Shown piece by piece: positions 34,005 to 42,383 of a stretch of 64,000 nt of DNA. The stretch's first letter is position 1, and each line of letters starts with the position of its first letter. The stretch spans positions 124,001 through 188,000 of the forward strand of contig JAKLJG010000004.1 of NCBI GenBank assembly GCA_023151255.1, written 5' to 3'. The notes beneath the pieces are model-generated. The model saw only the letters and a list, made by a program, of their open reading frames with translations. It was not told the DNA's origin and made no database searches. The DNA comes from Cyclobacteriaceae bacterium (GTDB taxonomy: Bacteria; Bacteroidota; Bacteroidia; Cytophagales; Cyclobacteriaceae). A program made the translations under genes and the position numbers.

Positions 34005-35068
34005 AATCACTACATGCGATAGTCGTACTGATGCTGGCTCTTTCGTGCAGCCGGCCAAAGCCTGATGTGGTTGTAATAGAGGAGCAGTCGCTGGGAAGAA
34101 CTGAACTTGCCTTGCCGGGAGAAAAAACACTTTCTGCCTATAACTTTTTTAAGGGCGAACTTAAAAATCTTGAGCCCGCAGAAGGTGTCATCCACTATGA
34201 ACTTAATTCTCCGCTCTTTACAGATTACGCGCATAAAAAACGATTCATTAAGTTCCCTCCGGGCACCTTTGCTGACTACCACGCTAACGATGTGCTGAAT
34301 TTTCCGGAAGGTACCGTACTCATTAAAAATTTTTATTACCCGGCTGATTTCAGAAAACCAACTGAAAGCATCCGCATGCTGGAAACCCGCTTACTGATTT
34401 TGGAAAACGGATCCTGGAAAGCCCTGCCTTATATCTGGAACGATGAACAAACTGAAGCCTACCTGGATGTGAGCGGAAAAAATATTGATGTCAGTTGGAT
34501 ACATTATGACGGAACAGTTAGGCAGGTGAACTATTCCGTGCCGAACATGAATCAATGCAAAGGCTGCCACCTCCGTGGCGATAAGATAGCTCCCATCGGA
34601 CCTACGGCAAGGCAACTTAACGGAACAATCCGGGGACAAACAAAAAATCAACTCGTACAGTTAGCTGAACTTGGCTTGCTGCATAATCTTCCTTCGCTAA
34701 ACTACGTACCGCAACTGGCCGATTACGATAACAAAAACGAAGCACTTGACCTGCGCGCCCGCGCCTGGTTAGAAGTAAACTGCGCCCACTGCCATCGCCC
34801 GGACGGCCCGGCAAAAACCAGCGGACTACATTTAACTGCTGATGTAAAAAATCCATTTGAGCTGGGTATCGGCAAGCCTCCCGTTGCGGCCGGGCGCGGT
34901 TCGGGTGGCTTGAGCTATGATATCGTTCCCGGCAAACCCGAACAATCCATCCTGTTCTACCGCATCAACTCGGTTGACCCGGGCGTTATGATGCCTGAAC
35001 TCGGCAAAAAGATGATTCACGAAGAAGGGGCCAAATTAATCCGGGATTGGATTGCCTCCATGAAATAG
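34001..35068 (+). CDS. Diheme c-type cytochrome lipoprotein, SO2930/HNE_0200-like (TIGR03806)
   Basis: This 355-residue exported protein starts at GTG 34001, overlapping the beta-helix gene stop. The short lipoprotein signal is SLHAIVVLMLALSCSRPK, with Cys at 16. Two heme-attachment sites, CKGCH (about residue 187) and CAHCH (about residue 261), mark a diheme c-type protein. Between and before them lies a conserved domain with NSPLFTDYAHKKRFIKFPPG and VPNMNQCKGCHLRGDKIAPI. The C-terminal GLSYDIVPGKPEQSILFYRI resembles cytochrome domains of exported dehydrogenases. The family function is unknown; electron transfer linked to the neighbouring beta-helix protein is the natural hypothesis. Confidence 0.87.
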   Translation: MKSLHAIVVLMLALSCSRPKPDVVVIEEQSLGRTELALPGEKTLSAYNFFKGELKNLEPAEGVIHYELNSPLFTDYAHKKRFIKFPPGTFADYHANDVLNFPEGTVLIKNFYYPADFRKPTESIRMLETRLLILENGSWKALPYIWNDEQTEAYLDVSGKNIDVSWIHYDGTVRQVNYSVPNMNQCKGCHLRGDKIAPIGPTARQLNGTIRGQTKNQLVQLAELGLLHNLPSLNYVPQLADYDNKNEALDLRARAWLEVNCAHCHRPDGPAKTSGLHLTADVKNPFELGIGKPPVAAGRGSGGLSYDIVPGKPEQSILFYRINSVDPGVMMPELGKKMIHEEGAKLIRDWIASMK

Positions 35069-35072
35069 CCCC

Positions 35073-35810
35073 ATGAGTATCCTGCCTGAAGTTGCTCTAC
35101 TGATTCTGCTGCTTGTAATCAGTTTTCTGGCAGCTGTGCTTTCCGGTGTGGCCGGGTTTGGTGGAGCCCTTATCCTGCTGCCCGTGTTGATTAATGTTGT
35201 TGGTGTAAAAGCGGCTGTGCCTGTGCTAACCATTGCCCAGCTTTTTGGCAATGGCTCACGGGTTTGGTTTGGCCGTAATGAATTGCAGTGGAAACCCATC
35301 AGCAATTTTTTGGTCACCGCCTTACCGCTGTCGGTACTGGGCAGTTACCTGTTTACACAAGCACATGCCGGCAAACTGAATCCTGGCATCGGGGCTTTCC
35401 TGATTCTAATGGTGCTCTACCGAAGATTTGGCAGGGGTAAAGCGGAGTTGGGTAACCGCAGTATGCTACTTGGGGGAGGAATTACCGGGTTGCTATCCGG
35501 CCTGGCTGGCAGTGCAGGCCCGGTTGGTGCGGCTTTCTTTTTAGGGCTTAACCTGCCCGCAGTGGCCTACATTGCCAGTGAAGCATTTACCGCGCTGGTC
35601 ATGCACCTGGTTAAAACAATCATTTACAACCGTTTCGCGCTTATCGGATGGGTGGAGTTGTCGTACGGGCTTTTTATCGGTATGGCCATGATTGCCGGAA
35701 GCTATACCGGTAAAAAACTGGCTGAGAAATTAAGCCGTGAAAAATTTACATTATTCGTTGAGTTGTTGCTTATTGCTTCGGGTATTCAACTCATTGTAAC
35801 AGCCTTGTGA
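35073..35810 (+). CDS. TauE/SafE-family permease
   Basis: This 245-residue inner-membrane permease with about eight helices belongs to the TauE/SafE (DUF81) group, implicated in export of sulfite, sulfoacetate or other anions. Family signatures are the repeated Gly-rich helices SGVAGFGGALILLPVLINV and GITGLLSGLAGSAGPVGAAF. It begins 4 bases after the diheme cytochrome gene and its stop overlaps the GTG start of the next transporter. The shared operon suggests sulfur-oxyanion or other anion handling, which is inference. Confidence 0.92.
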   Translation: MSILPEVALLILLLVISFLAAVLSGVAGFGGALILLPVLINVVGVKAAVPVLTIAQLFGNGSRVWFGRNELQWKPISNFLVTALPLSVLGSYLFTQAHAGKLNPGIGAFLILMVLYRRFGRGKAELGNRSMLLGGGITGLLSGLAGSAGPVGAAFFLGLNLPAVAYIASEAFTALVMHLVKTIIYNRFALIGWVELSYGLFIGMAMIAGSYTGKKLAEKLSREKFTLFVELLLIASGIQLIVTAL

Positions 35811-36976
35811 AATTGCATCAAATAAAATTTAACCGTGCCGAACTGGGTGGTGCCTTTGGCGACATCGGCACCGACTTTCCACTGATTGTTGCCATGATTC
35901 TGGCGGCCGGCTTGCACACACCAAGCGTACTGATTGTATTTGGCCTGATGCAAATCTTTACCGGGCTGGTGTACCGCATGCCCATGCCTGTGCAGCCACT
36001 TAAAGCCATGGCCACAATAGTTATCTCTCAAAAAATAGCCGGAACAATTTTACTTGGTGCCGGACTGGCTATCGGAGTAGTGATGCTGATACTCTCACTT
36101 ACCGGCTTGCTCGATAAACTGGCCCGGTGGGTACCCAAAGCGGTTGTTCGGGGTATTCAGTTCGGCCTGGGCCTGAGTTTATGCCTTCTTGCTTTTAAAG
36201 AATATATACCGGCCAACGGATTAAGCGGCTTCATCATTGCAGCCATTGCTTTTGTGCTGATTATTATACTGATTGATAACCGCCAGTATCCGGCTTCGCT
36301 TATTGTTATCCTGTTGGGGATAGTTTATGCTGTTCTAACCAAACTGAATCTGCACGATCTTGCCCAGTCGGTTGGGTTTACAGTGCCTCAGGTACATGCC
36401 CCCTCGATTGATGACATCACTAAAGGCTTCTTGTTGTTGGCCCTGCCGCAAATACCTCTTTCCTTGGGCAACTCCATCCTGGCCACCAAACAGGTCGCGC
36501 AGGATTTGTTTCCGGAGCGTACTGACCTGACCATTCGCAAAATCGGGATCACCTATTCCATCATGAACCTTGCCGCTCCGTGGGTAAGCGGCATACCGTG
36601 CTGCCATGGAGCCGGAGGGATGATGGGGCATTATACCTTTGGCGGCCGAACGGGGGGCTCGGTTATACTTTATGGAATGTTATTTATTGTGCTCGGAGTG
36701 TTTTTAGGAGACAGTGTTCATCAGCTGATTGAAGTTTTTCCTTTGCCAATACTGGGAATAATTTTGTTGTTTGAAGGGGCCGCCCTGCTTCTGCTCATCC
36801 GCGACCTTGCCCAGGATAAAAAAGGATTAGTCGTTGCCCTGCTAACCGGTTTACTGGCGTTTGGTTTGCCGTATGGTTTCCTCGTAGGTATTATTGCCGG
36901 CCTGTTGTTACACTATCTTCCTGTTAACCTCAACACGCTCAAAGAAATCGGGGATCAAAAAGAAAAAAACAGCTAA
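35807..36976 (+). CDS. MOT1-type molybdate/sulfate transporter (SulP-related)
   Basis: This 389-residue polytopic transporter of the MFS_MOT1 family (molybdate or sulfate uptake) has about ten helices. Signatures are the N-terminal AELGGAFGDIGTDFPLIVAM and the conserved SGIPCCHGAGGMMGHYTFGG. Translation starts at GTG 35807, overlapping the TauE stop by four bases (GTGA), which shows coupling. Molybdate supply would suit a molybdoenzyme, but none is visible in the window. The last six bases and the stop overlap a terminator hairpin of the opposite strand. Confidence 0.92.
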   Translation: MKLHQIKFNRAELGGAFGDIGTDFPLIVAMILAAGLHTPSVLIVFGLMQIFTGLVYRMPMPVQPLKAMATIVISQKIAGTILLGAGLAIGVVMLILSLTGLLDKLARWVPKAVVRGIQFGLGLSLCLLAFKEYIPANGLSGFIIAAIAFVLIIILIDNRQYPASLIVILLGIVYAVLTKLNLHDLAQSVGFTVPQVHAPSIDDITKGFLLLALPQIPLSLGNSILATKQVAQDLFPERTDLTIRKIGITYSIMNLAAPWVSGIPCCHGAGGMMGHYTFGGRTGGSVILYGMLFIVLGVFLGDSVHQLIEVFPLPILGIILLFEGAALLLLIRDLAQDKKGLVVALLTGLLAFGLPYGFLVGIIAGLLLHYLPVNLNTLKEIGDQKEKNS

Positions 36977-36982
36977 GCTGTT
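36957..36982 (-). terminator. Minus-strand terminator overlapping two stop codons
   Basis: On the minus strand the hairpin AACAGC-TTA-GCTGTT is followed by a long T-rich run (TTTTTCTTTTT). It overlaps the stop codons of the convergent MOT1 gene and of the 68-residue gene. Confidence 0.55.
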
Positions 36983-37187
36983 ACTCCATCTCCCGGATTT
37001 CAAAATCCTTGCCCTTACCGTACCGGATCAAATCCTGCAGCAAAAATTGTTCAAGTGTATGGAGGTCCTTTACCCTGAAATCGCCATTGGCAAGAATATA
37101 CTCAACCACGAATTCGTTTACTTCGCCAAAATTGACGAGGCGGTATTTTTTTCCAACCCGGAGCACATCAAACGAAAGACCCTGCAT
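36981..37187 (-). CDS. 68-residue conserved protein paired with the GroES-like gene
   Basis: This small acidic/basic alpha-beta protein (MQGLSFDVLRVGKKYRLVNF, then GKGKDFEIREME at the end) contains a VEYILANGDFRVKDLHTLEQF stretch. Its ATG overlaps the stop of the GroES-like gene by one base (TAATG), so translation is coupled. I do not recognise the family. The resemblance to small SH3-like or PRC-type barrels is only visual. It ends at an intrinsic terminator. Confidence 0.75.
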   Translation of the reverse strand: MQGLSFDVLRVGKKYRLVNFGEVNEFVVEYILANGDFRVKDLHTLEQFLLQDLIRYGKGKDFEIREME

Positions 37188-37564
37188 TACAACTCCTCTT
37201 CACGCTCCAGCATTAAAATGGAGCTCTGCGGAACAATGAAATATTTTTCGCCCTCATACATCACTTCAATGGCGCCCTTTTGTAAAAAGATGGCCAAATC
37301 CCCTTCCTGCGCCTGCAGCGGCAGGTATTTTACCTGATCTTCCTTGCCCTTCCACAACTCATCCTCATCGGCCGGCATGGGTAGCGGATAGCCCGGCCCT
37401 ACTTTGATTACATAGCCACTCTGGATTTTTTCTTTTTCCTGTACACCCGGAGGCAGGTACAGCCCGCTGGCTGTTTTGTCGGATTGTTTTGACGGGCGTA
37501 TCAAAACCCGATCGCCCACCACGATGATTTTTTTGAGTCTGTTGTTATCCGGAGTAAGTTTCAT
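37187..37564 (-). CDS. GroES-like co-chaperonin-family protein, not linked to groEL
   Basis: This 125-residue protein has the Cpn10 core: VGDRVLIRPSKQSDKTASGL and YLPPGVQEKEKIQSGYVIKV match the family start, and the end has FIVPQSSILMLEREEEL. It is longer than the usual 95-100 residue GroES, with an insertion (YPLPMPADEDELWKGKEDQV) near the place of the mobile roof/loop, and there is no groEL beside it. It is probably a divergent paralogue with a separate role. The predicted promoter -7 element lies five bases before the ATG. It is co-transcribed with the 68-residue gene. Confidence 0.85.
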   Translation of the reverse strand: MKLTPDNNRLKKIIVVGDRVLIRPSKQSDKTASGLYLPPGVQEKEKIQSGYVIKVGPGYPLPMPADEDELWKGKEDQVKYLPLQAQEGDLAIFLQKGAIEVMYEGEKYFIVPQSSILMLEREEEL

Positions 37565-37569
37565 TGAAA

Positions 37570-37577
37570 CAAAATTA
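37570..37577 (-). promoter_or_regulatory. -7 element of the GroES-like gene, predicted near-leaderless
   Basis: TAATTTTG on the minus strand is followed by TTTCA and the ATG, so the predicted transcript starts one or two bases before the start codon. A T-rich -33-like element (TTTT) lies 17 bases upstream, inside the T-run of the preceding terminator. Confidence 0.45.
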
Positions 37578-37595
37578 CAGAGTTTAAATGAGTGA

Positions 37596-37627
37596 AAATA
37601 AAAAGGCAGGCTGTTTAGCCTGCCTTA
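37596..37627 (-). terminator. Rho-independent terminator
   Basis: On the minus strand AAGGCAGGC-TAAACA-GCCTGCCTT (9-bp stem) is followed by TTTATTTT, 20 bases after the stop of the 138-residue membrane protein gene. Confidence 0.88.
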
Positions 37628-37647
37628 CAGGGAAACTTCAGCAAATT

Positions 37648-38064
37648 TTACTTTCTACCGAGTACCACGCCAATAACGCCACCGCTAACGCCCATCATCA
37701 CCCCCACCACCAGCGGGTCAACCAACGCTCCGGTTAAGCTCATGATATTGGTAGTGCCGTACATAGTCAGGTCAACACCGTATCCAATAATCAGCCCGAT
37801 GATCAGGCCTGCTTTAAAGCCCCCGCCAAACGTGGTAATGTTGGCCCAGTTGCCAAAAATGTACACCAGCAGGTAGGCCTGCATGAGGTTGCCTAAGGCA
37901 AGCGCCCACCATACCATTTCGGTTTCTGTGCGCATTACACCGGTTGCCGTGCCCTGGTTGTTGTTGAAGAAGTCCATTAACAGCATGCCATACAATAACC
38001 AGCCGAGCAGAAAGAACACCACAAAGCCGGCCAGGGTAGCCAAGAGTCTTTTTTTCATGTCCAT
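37648..38064 (-). CDS. Small four-helix membrane protein
   Basis: This protein of about 138 residues has four hydrophobic segments, a conserved-looking WWALALGNLMQAYLLVYIFG stretch and a Gly-rich C-terminus (VGVMMGVSGGVIGVVLGRK). The layout resembles the DUF1761-type group, but the match is weak. The start may be ATG 38064 or the second ATG at 38058. It is transcribed alone, ending in a strong terminator. The function is unknown. Confidence 0.8.
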   Translation of the reverse strand: MDMKKRLLATLAGFVVFFLLGWLLYGMLLMDFFNNNQGTATGVMRTETEMVWWALALGNLMQAYLLVYIFGNWANITTFGGGFKAGLIIGLIIGYGVDLTMYGTTNIMSLTGALVDPLVVGVMMGVSGGVIGVVLGRK

Positions 38065-38124
38065 AGTTTTAGGGGTTTAGTTACATTTTGATTAGTCCAT
38101 TGCAGATCATTCTCAATCAACCGC

Positions 38125-39414
38125 CTACTCAAACAAATCCTTCTGCTGCTCTCCCTGCGGCTTATCAGCATACAGCGGAAGTTTGCCGAGGCTTTTTGAT
38201 ACTAACGCTTCATCCATGGCTATGCCCCGTTGCTCGGCATCGGCTTTTTGTTCCTGTATCTGTACGGCCAGTTCTTTGTTGCTGATTTGTTTTGCTCTGC
38301 GTTCAGTGGGCGGATTGAGCTTTTCGGCCCGTTCAAACTCAATCACCTTATCCAGAAAATCTTTAGGCAAATCGGCTTCGCTGCGATAAACCAATTCAAA
38401 AAACTGTTTGGCAAAGAAGCCGTCAATCTGAATTCTTCGTTTGGACAAATGCACAAACTTGCCGATAACGCGGCAAATGTTTTCGCGCTCTTCCGGACTA
38501 AGTTGTTCGGCAAATTCGTAATCTTCAATTCTGCGCAACGAAAGAATGATGGGTTCAAGCGCATCGGTGGAGATAACATACACCGTATAATCGCTCAGTT
38601 TATATTCAAATTGTTGAATTACCTCAAGCGTATTGGTTGGAACAACCAAGAATACCTCTCTGCGCACATTTTCTTCCTTTACGTATTTGCTTACGCCATC
38701 AGCCTGATTGCGCAGGTAAAGCGGGAAGTTCGACAGGTCGTCATTGCCCGGGCTTTTGGCATCAAACACAATATATTCATCATTAATCTTTAAGGTATTG
38801 TCAGGCTTTCCCTTAAAAGGGACTGTATCTACATACTCTACGCCATTCCGGCTGCAAATAATTTTAATCCGGTTTTTCACATCGGCTTCGTGGTGCGACC
38901 AGGTTTCCTTAAGCTTGCGGAGCCGCTCATATTCGGCCTGTTTGGCTTTCTCTTCTTTTTCGTGTCGTTCCTTTACAATGTCTTCGCGCAATTTTACGAG
39001 TTGGTTAATGGACCGTTCATGCTCGGCTTTACGTTGCTCTTCCCTGGCCTTGAACTGCGTGTTTTCTTCGCGCAGCCTGCGGTTTTCCTGCTCCAGGCTT
39101 TCAACCTTTTGCCGGGTGGCGGCCACTTCATTGGCCAACTCCTGGCCCCGTTTTAAATAGCCATCGTTTTTTTCCTTAAAGGATGCAATTTCTCTCTGTA
39201 GGTCCGCCTTATCAGCTACCAGCCGGTCAATAGTCAACTGCATCTTTGCATTTTCGGCACGCACCCCATCCAAACCGGAAACCAGCCGCTGCAACTCGGC
39301 ACTGGTGTCAATTAACATGGATTTGATTCTTCCCCAGCGGAACAACCGGTCCCACAGCGAATACGACCTGAGCCTGTTAAACAATTCTTTAATGGTGTCC
39401 AATCCGTTTTCCAT
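38125..39414 (-). CDS. Coiled-coil protein with a PD-(D/E)XK nuclease-like core (RmuC-like)
   Basis: This 429-residue protein begins with a short hydrophobic/aromatic segment (SYSLWDRLFRWGRIKSM), followed by a long coiled coil at about residues 38-185, rich in Glu/Lys/Arg heptads. A folded domain starts near 195. It contains VPFKGKPDNTLKINDEYIVF followed by DAKSPGNDD, which fits the PD-...-(D/E)xK motif of restriction-endonuclease-like folds as seen in RmuC (PD...D-x-K). Cells with RmuC show fewer rearrangements at inverted repeats; here a DNA-end or repeat-related nuclease is a plausible inference. The C-terminal 60 residues are polar. No partner gene is visible. Confidence 0.75.
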   Translation of the reverse strand: MENGLDTIKELFNRLRSYSLWDRLFRWGRIKSMLIDTSAELQRLVSGLDGVRAENAKMQLTIDRLVADKADLQREIASFKEKNDGYLKRGQELANEVAATRQKVESLEQENRRLREENTQFKAREEQRKAEHERSINQLVKLREDIVKERHEKEEKAKQAEYERLRKLKETWSHHEADVKNRIKIICSRNGVEYVDTVPFKGKPDNTLKINDEYIVFDAKSPGNDDLSNFPLYLRNQADGVSKYVKEENVRREVFLVVPTNTLEVIQQFEYKLSDYTVYVISTDALEPIILSLRRIEDYEFAEQLSPEERENICRVIGKFVHLSKRRIQIDGFFAKQFFELVYRSEADLPKDFLDKVIEFERAEKLNPPTERRAKQISNKELAVQIQEQKADAEQRGIAMDEALVSKSLGKLPLYADKPQGEQQKDLFE

Positions 39415-39468
39415 AAGTTAAAGGTAAGTGAATTAATGGGTAAAGTGGCTAAAAATAGGCGACTGAAC

Positions 39469-39485
39469 CTGACAGCCAGTGTCAG
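39469..39485. promoter_or_regulatory. Dyad in the rocD upstream region
   Basis: CTGACA-GCCAG-TGTCAG is a perfect 6-bp inverted repeat about 100 bases before the rocD ATG. It could be an operator. No clean TAnnTTTG element follows, so this is tentative. Confidence 0.3.
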
Positions 39486-39580
39486 TGTTAAAAGGTTGCG
39501 GGCAGGGGTATCAAATTGGTTTTGCGCAACGGCATTTGGTAACTTGCGGGCTGTTTAATCAGGGCGAAATTATCCACATT

Positions 39581-40822
39581 ATGACCGAACTAATCACATC
39601 CAGCAGCAAAGCCATTGAATTAGAAGACCGTTACGGGGCACACAATTACCACCCGCTTCCGGTGGTGCTTACCCGTGGCGAAGGCGTTTTTCTGTGGGAT
39701 GTAGAAGGTAAACGCTATTACGATTTCCTTTCGGCCTACAGTGCCGTAAACCAGGGGCATTGTAACCTGCGTATTATCAACGCGCTGATTGAACAGGCCA
39801 AAGAACTTACCCTTACATCGCGGGCTTTTTATAACGATAAACTTGGCTTGGCCGAAAAATATGTCTGCGAAACCTTTGGTTACGATAAGGCCCTGTTTAT
39901 GAACAGCGGTGCCGAAGCCAACGAAACTGCCATTAAGCTGGCCAGGAAATGGGGTTATACCAAAAAAGGAATACCCGAATATGAAGCCGTGATTGTTGCT
40001 GCAAAGAAAAATTTTCACGGCCGTACGACCTCCATTATTTCTGCTTCCTCCGATCCATCTGCCCGAAAAGGGTTCGGCCCCTTTATGCCGGGCTTTGAAC
40101 TGGTGGATTACGATAACATACCAGCGCTTGAAAAGGCACTGAGCAACCCCAACGTGTGCGGCCTGTGGATTGAACCCATCCAGGGCGAAGCCGGTGTGTA
40201 CGTTCCCGCTGAAGGGTACCTGAAAGCTGCAGAAAAGCTATGCAGGCAACACAATGTATTGCTGATGATGGACGAAATACAAACCGGCATTGCGCGCACC
40301 GGTAAAATGCTGGCAAGCGATCACGAAGGTGTGCGACCTGATTTGCTGATTCTGGGTAAAGCATTAAGCGGAGGTGTACTGCCTGTTTCAGTTGTCTTAG
40401 CCGATGATGAAATTATGCTGGTAATTAAACCCGGTGAACACGGATCAACCTTTGGCGGCAATCCGCTTGCTGCGGCTGTGTGCATGGAGGCCCTGCAGGT
40501 GGTGAAAGATGAAAAACTTGCCGATAATGCCGAACGGCTTGGGAAGATTTTTCGTGAGCGGATGAGTGCTTTAATTAAAAAAACAAAATTAGTTACCCTT
40601 GTACGCGGCAAGGGCTTGCTTAATGCGATCGTAATCAATGACACACCGCAAAGCGAAACAGCCTGGAATATCTGTTTAAAATTTGCCGAAAATGGTTTGC
40701 TGGCAAAGCCTACACACGGCAACATTATTCGTCTGGCTCCACCACTTGTTATCACCGAAGAGCAACTTCACGAATGCTGCGATATTATTGAAAAATCAAT
40801 ACTGACGTTTGATAATAAATGA
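39581..40822 (+). CDS. rocD: Ornithine--oxo-acid aminotransferase
   Basis: This 413-residue class III PLP aminotransferase converts ornithine plus 2-oxoglutarate to glutamate-semialdehyde plus glutamate. Signatures are [20 protein letters not shown] near the N-terminus, the PLP phosphate region [12 protein letters not shown], the class III stretch [17 protein letters not shown] and the Schiff-base Lys in [12 protein letters not shown]. The start ATG 39581 ([19 protein letters not shown]) is preferred, because an ATG at 39479 would add a 34-residue tail unlike the family. Arginine/ornithine catabolism or proline synthesis is the likely role. Confidence 0.93.
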   Translation: MTELITSSSKAIELEDRYGAHNYHPLPVVLTRGEGVFLWDVEGKRYYDFLSAYSAVNQGHCNLRIINALIEQAKELTLTSRAFYNDKLGLAEKYVCETFGYDKALFMNSGAEANETAIKLARKWGYTKKGIPEYEAVIVAAKKNFHGRTTSIISASSDPSARKGFGPFMPGFELVDYDNIPALEKALSNPNVCGLWIEPIQGEAGVYVPAEGYLKAAEKLCRQHNVLLMMDEIQTGIARTGKMLASDHEGVRPDLLILGKALSGGVLPVSVVLADDEIMLVIKPGEHGSTFGGNPLAAAVCMEALQVVKDEKLADNAERLGKIFRERMSALIKKTKLVTLVRGKGLLNAIVINDTPQSETAWNICLKFAENGLLAKPTHGNIIRLAPPLVITEEQLHECCDIIEKSILTFDNK

Positions 40823-40832
40823 GCCTGAGTCG

Positions 40833-40852
40833 GTCTTACTTCTTGAAGTCGT
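40833..40852. terminator. Small hairpin between convergent rocD and the amine oxidase gene
   Basis: The 40-base gap contains ACTTC-TT-GAAGT inside a wider GTCTT...AAGAC inverted arrangement. It may form a bidirectional stop signal, but no T-run is present. It shares the CTTAC/GTAAG flavour of the repeat after glnS. Confidence 0.25.
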
Positions 40853-40862
40853 AGGAAGACTG

Positions 40863-42335
40863 CTACGGAACAATCGTGTCAATCACTTCAAAGGCGGCAC
40901 GCTCGCCTGATTTCAATGCACCGCTAACGGTGCCGAATTCTCCGGTTGTGTCGGTTGCTTCACCTGCAAAAAACAGTTTGCCGTCAACGGGTGCGGCCAG
41001 CGCATCCCGGTCGGCCGGAATGCCCCCGGTTAACGGAAATGAAAATCCTCCCTTGGCAAAAGGGTCTTTAGTCCAGTCTTTAATGGTATAGAGCAGCTTA
41101 TTCTCTTCGCCTGCCAGGGTGCTTCTGCGCACATTTTCGGTAGCATCGCCATTAAACCACACATCCATCTCAGCAATAATACTCTCCACCACCTGATCGC
41201 CCGTCATCAACGAGAAGGCTTCGGCTTTCGGGCCGTTAATGGTTATGCTCAGCGCCCGGTTCAATGTACTCCGACCTACCCCTGCATTAAGTATCATGGG
41301 TGCTTCAGTGCCACCAATAATGGCAGCCACGGTATCCTCGCCCCAGAAGTTGCGTTTAAACTCGATAAGTACGCGCATACTTGCTTCCATACCGATGCGA
41401 CTCAGGGCTGTTACTTTTGAAGCCGGCAAACCGGGTGAAAACGCAATATCGCCCGCCTTGAGTATGGATACCGGAACAGTAACTATCAGTTTATTTACAG
41501 TATCACTTCCACCACTGTGTGTAATTTCAATTACCTCACCTGCATAATTTACCGACTGCACAACTGTGTTAAATTGAATGCTGGATATCACCCGACTGTA
41601 CACCGAAAGCAACGTGTCCTGCATCGGGTTGTTACGAAGGGTCAATTCAATACCATCGTGTTCAGTCAGTGAAAGTCCGCTAGCCAGTGCATTGGCGCCA
41701 ATCCGATCGGAGGAAGATCCATAAGGCACACCCAGCCACGAGTTGATGAGCCCGTCCATGCTGGCTGGCACACCGGCATTAGTGGCTGCCTGCTTCACAC
41801 TCAGCCCAGCCCCTCCGGTAAAAGTTGAGAAGTTATCTCTGAAACTCTTTGCCGTAACAAAATCAGAATTTAATAAAGCTTCTGCTTCTGTTTTTACAGC
41901 ATTATCCAGCACGTACCGGTCGGCACTCAGGTCTCTGAAATTAACCGTGGGGACCTTTCTGATTTTCAGAATCTCTCCCCATTTGGAATTGGATCCATTT
42001 ACGCGGTCGGCACCTAGTTCAAACGGAAAATCCGAGTACGGATAATTATTCGGAAACATAATCAGCGAATCGCTGGGTGCATCGGTGCGGTGCAATGAGC
42101 ACACCCGGCCACCTACCCGGCCGGTAGCTTCAAAAATTTTTACTTTAACACCTTTTGAAATAAGAATATCAGCAGCAATTAATCCGGCCGCACCAGCGCC
42201 AATGATGCCCACTACGCCATCGTAATTAATCTCCGGGCCGGGACTCTCCTTATCGCACGAACTAAGCCAGGCCGGTAATGCCAGGCCGGCTGTTACACCC
42301 AAACCAATCTGCTTCAGTGCTTTTCTTCGCTTCAC
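40863..42335 (-). CDS. Exported flavin-dependent amine oxidase
   Basis: This 490-residue flavoprotein has the FAD-binding loop GIIGAGAAGLIAADILISKG (about 43-62) and a C-terminal amine-oxidase FAD motif (LFFAGEATDTTGEFGTVSGA). The N-terminus (MKRRKALKQIGLGVTAGLAL, then WLSSCDKE) combines an RR pair, a hydrophobic stretch and a lipobox-like Cys at about 27, suggesting Tat export and lipidation of a folded flavoprotein. It is predicted to oxidise an amine or amino acid to the imine with H2O2 release in the periplasm. The exact substrate is unknown. Confidence 0.9.
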   Translation of the reverse strand: MKRRKALKQIGLGVTAGLALPAWLSSCDKESPGPEINYDGVVGIIGAGAAGLIAADILISKGVKVKIFEATGRVGGRVCSLHRTDAPSDSLIMFPNNYPYSDFPFELGADRVNGSNSKWGEILKIRKVPTVNFRDLSADRYVLDNAVKTEAEALLNSDFVTAKSFRDNFSTFTGGAGLSVKQAATNAGVPASMDGLINSWLGVPYGSSSDRIGANALASGLSLTEHDGIELTLRNNPMQDTLLSVYSRVISSIQFNTVVQSVNYAGEVIEITHSGGSDTVNKLIVTVPVSILKAGDIAFSPGLPASKVTALSRIGMEASMRVLIEFKRNFWGEDTVAAIIGGTEAPMILNAGVGRSTLNRALSITINGPKAEAFSLMTGDQVVESIIAEMDVWFNGDATENVRRSTLAGEENKLLYTIKDWTKDPFAKGGFSFPLTGGIPADRDALAAPVDGKLFFAGEATDTTGEFGTVSGALKSGERAAFEVIDTIVP

Positions 42336-42383
42336 GACTACCTGATTTTCTGAAAGATAATAAAATATGCCATTTTGGGCCTT

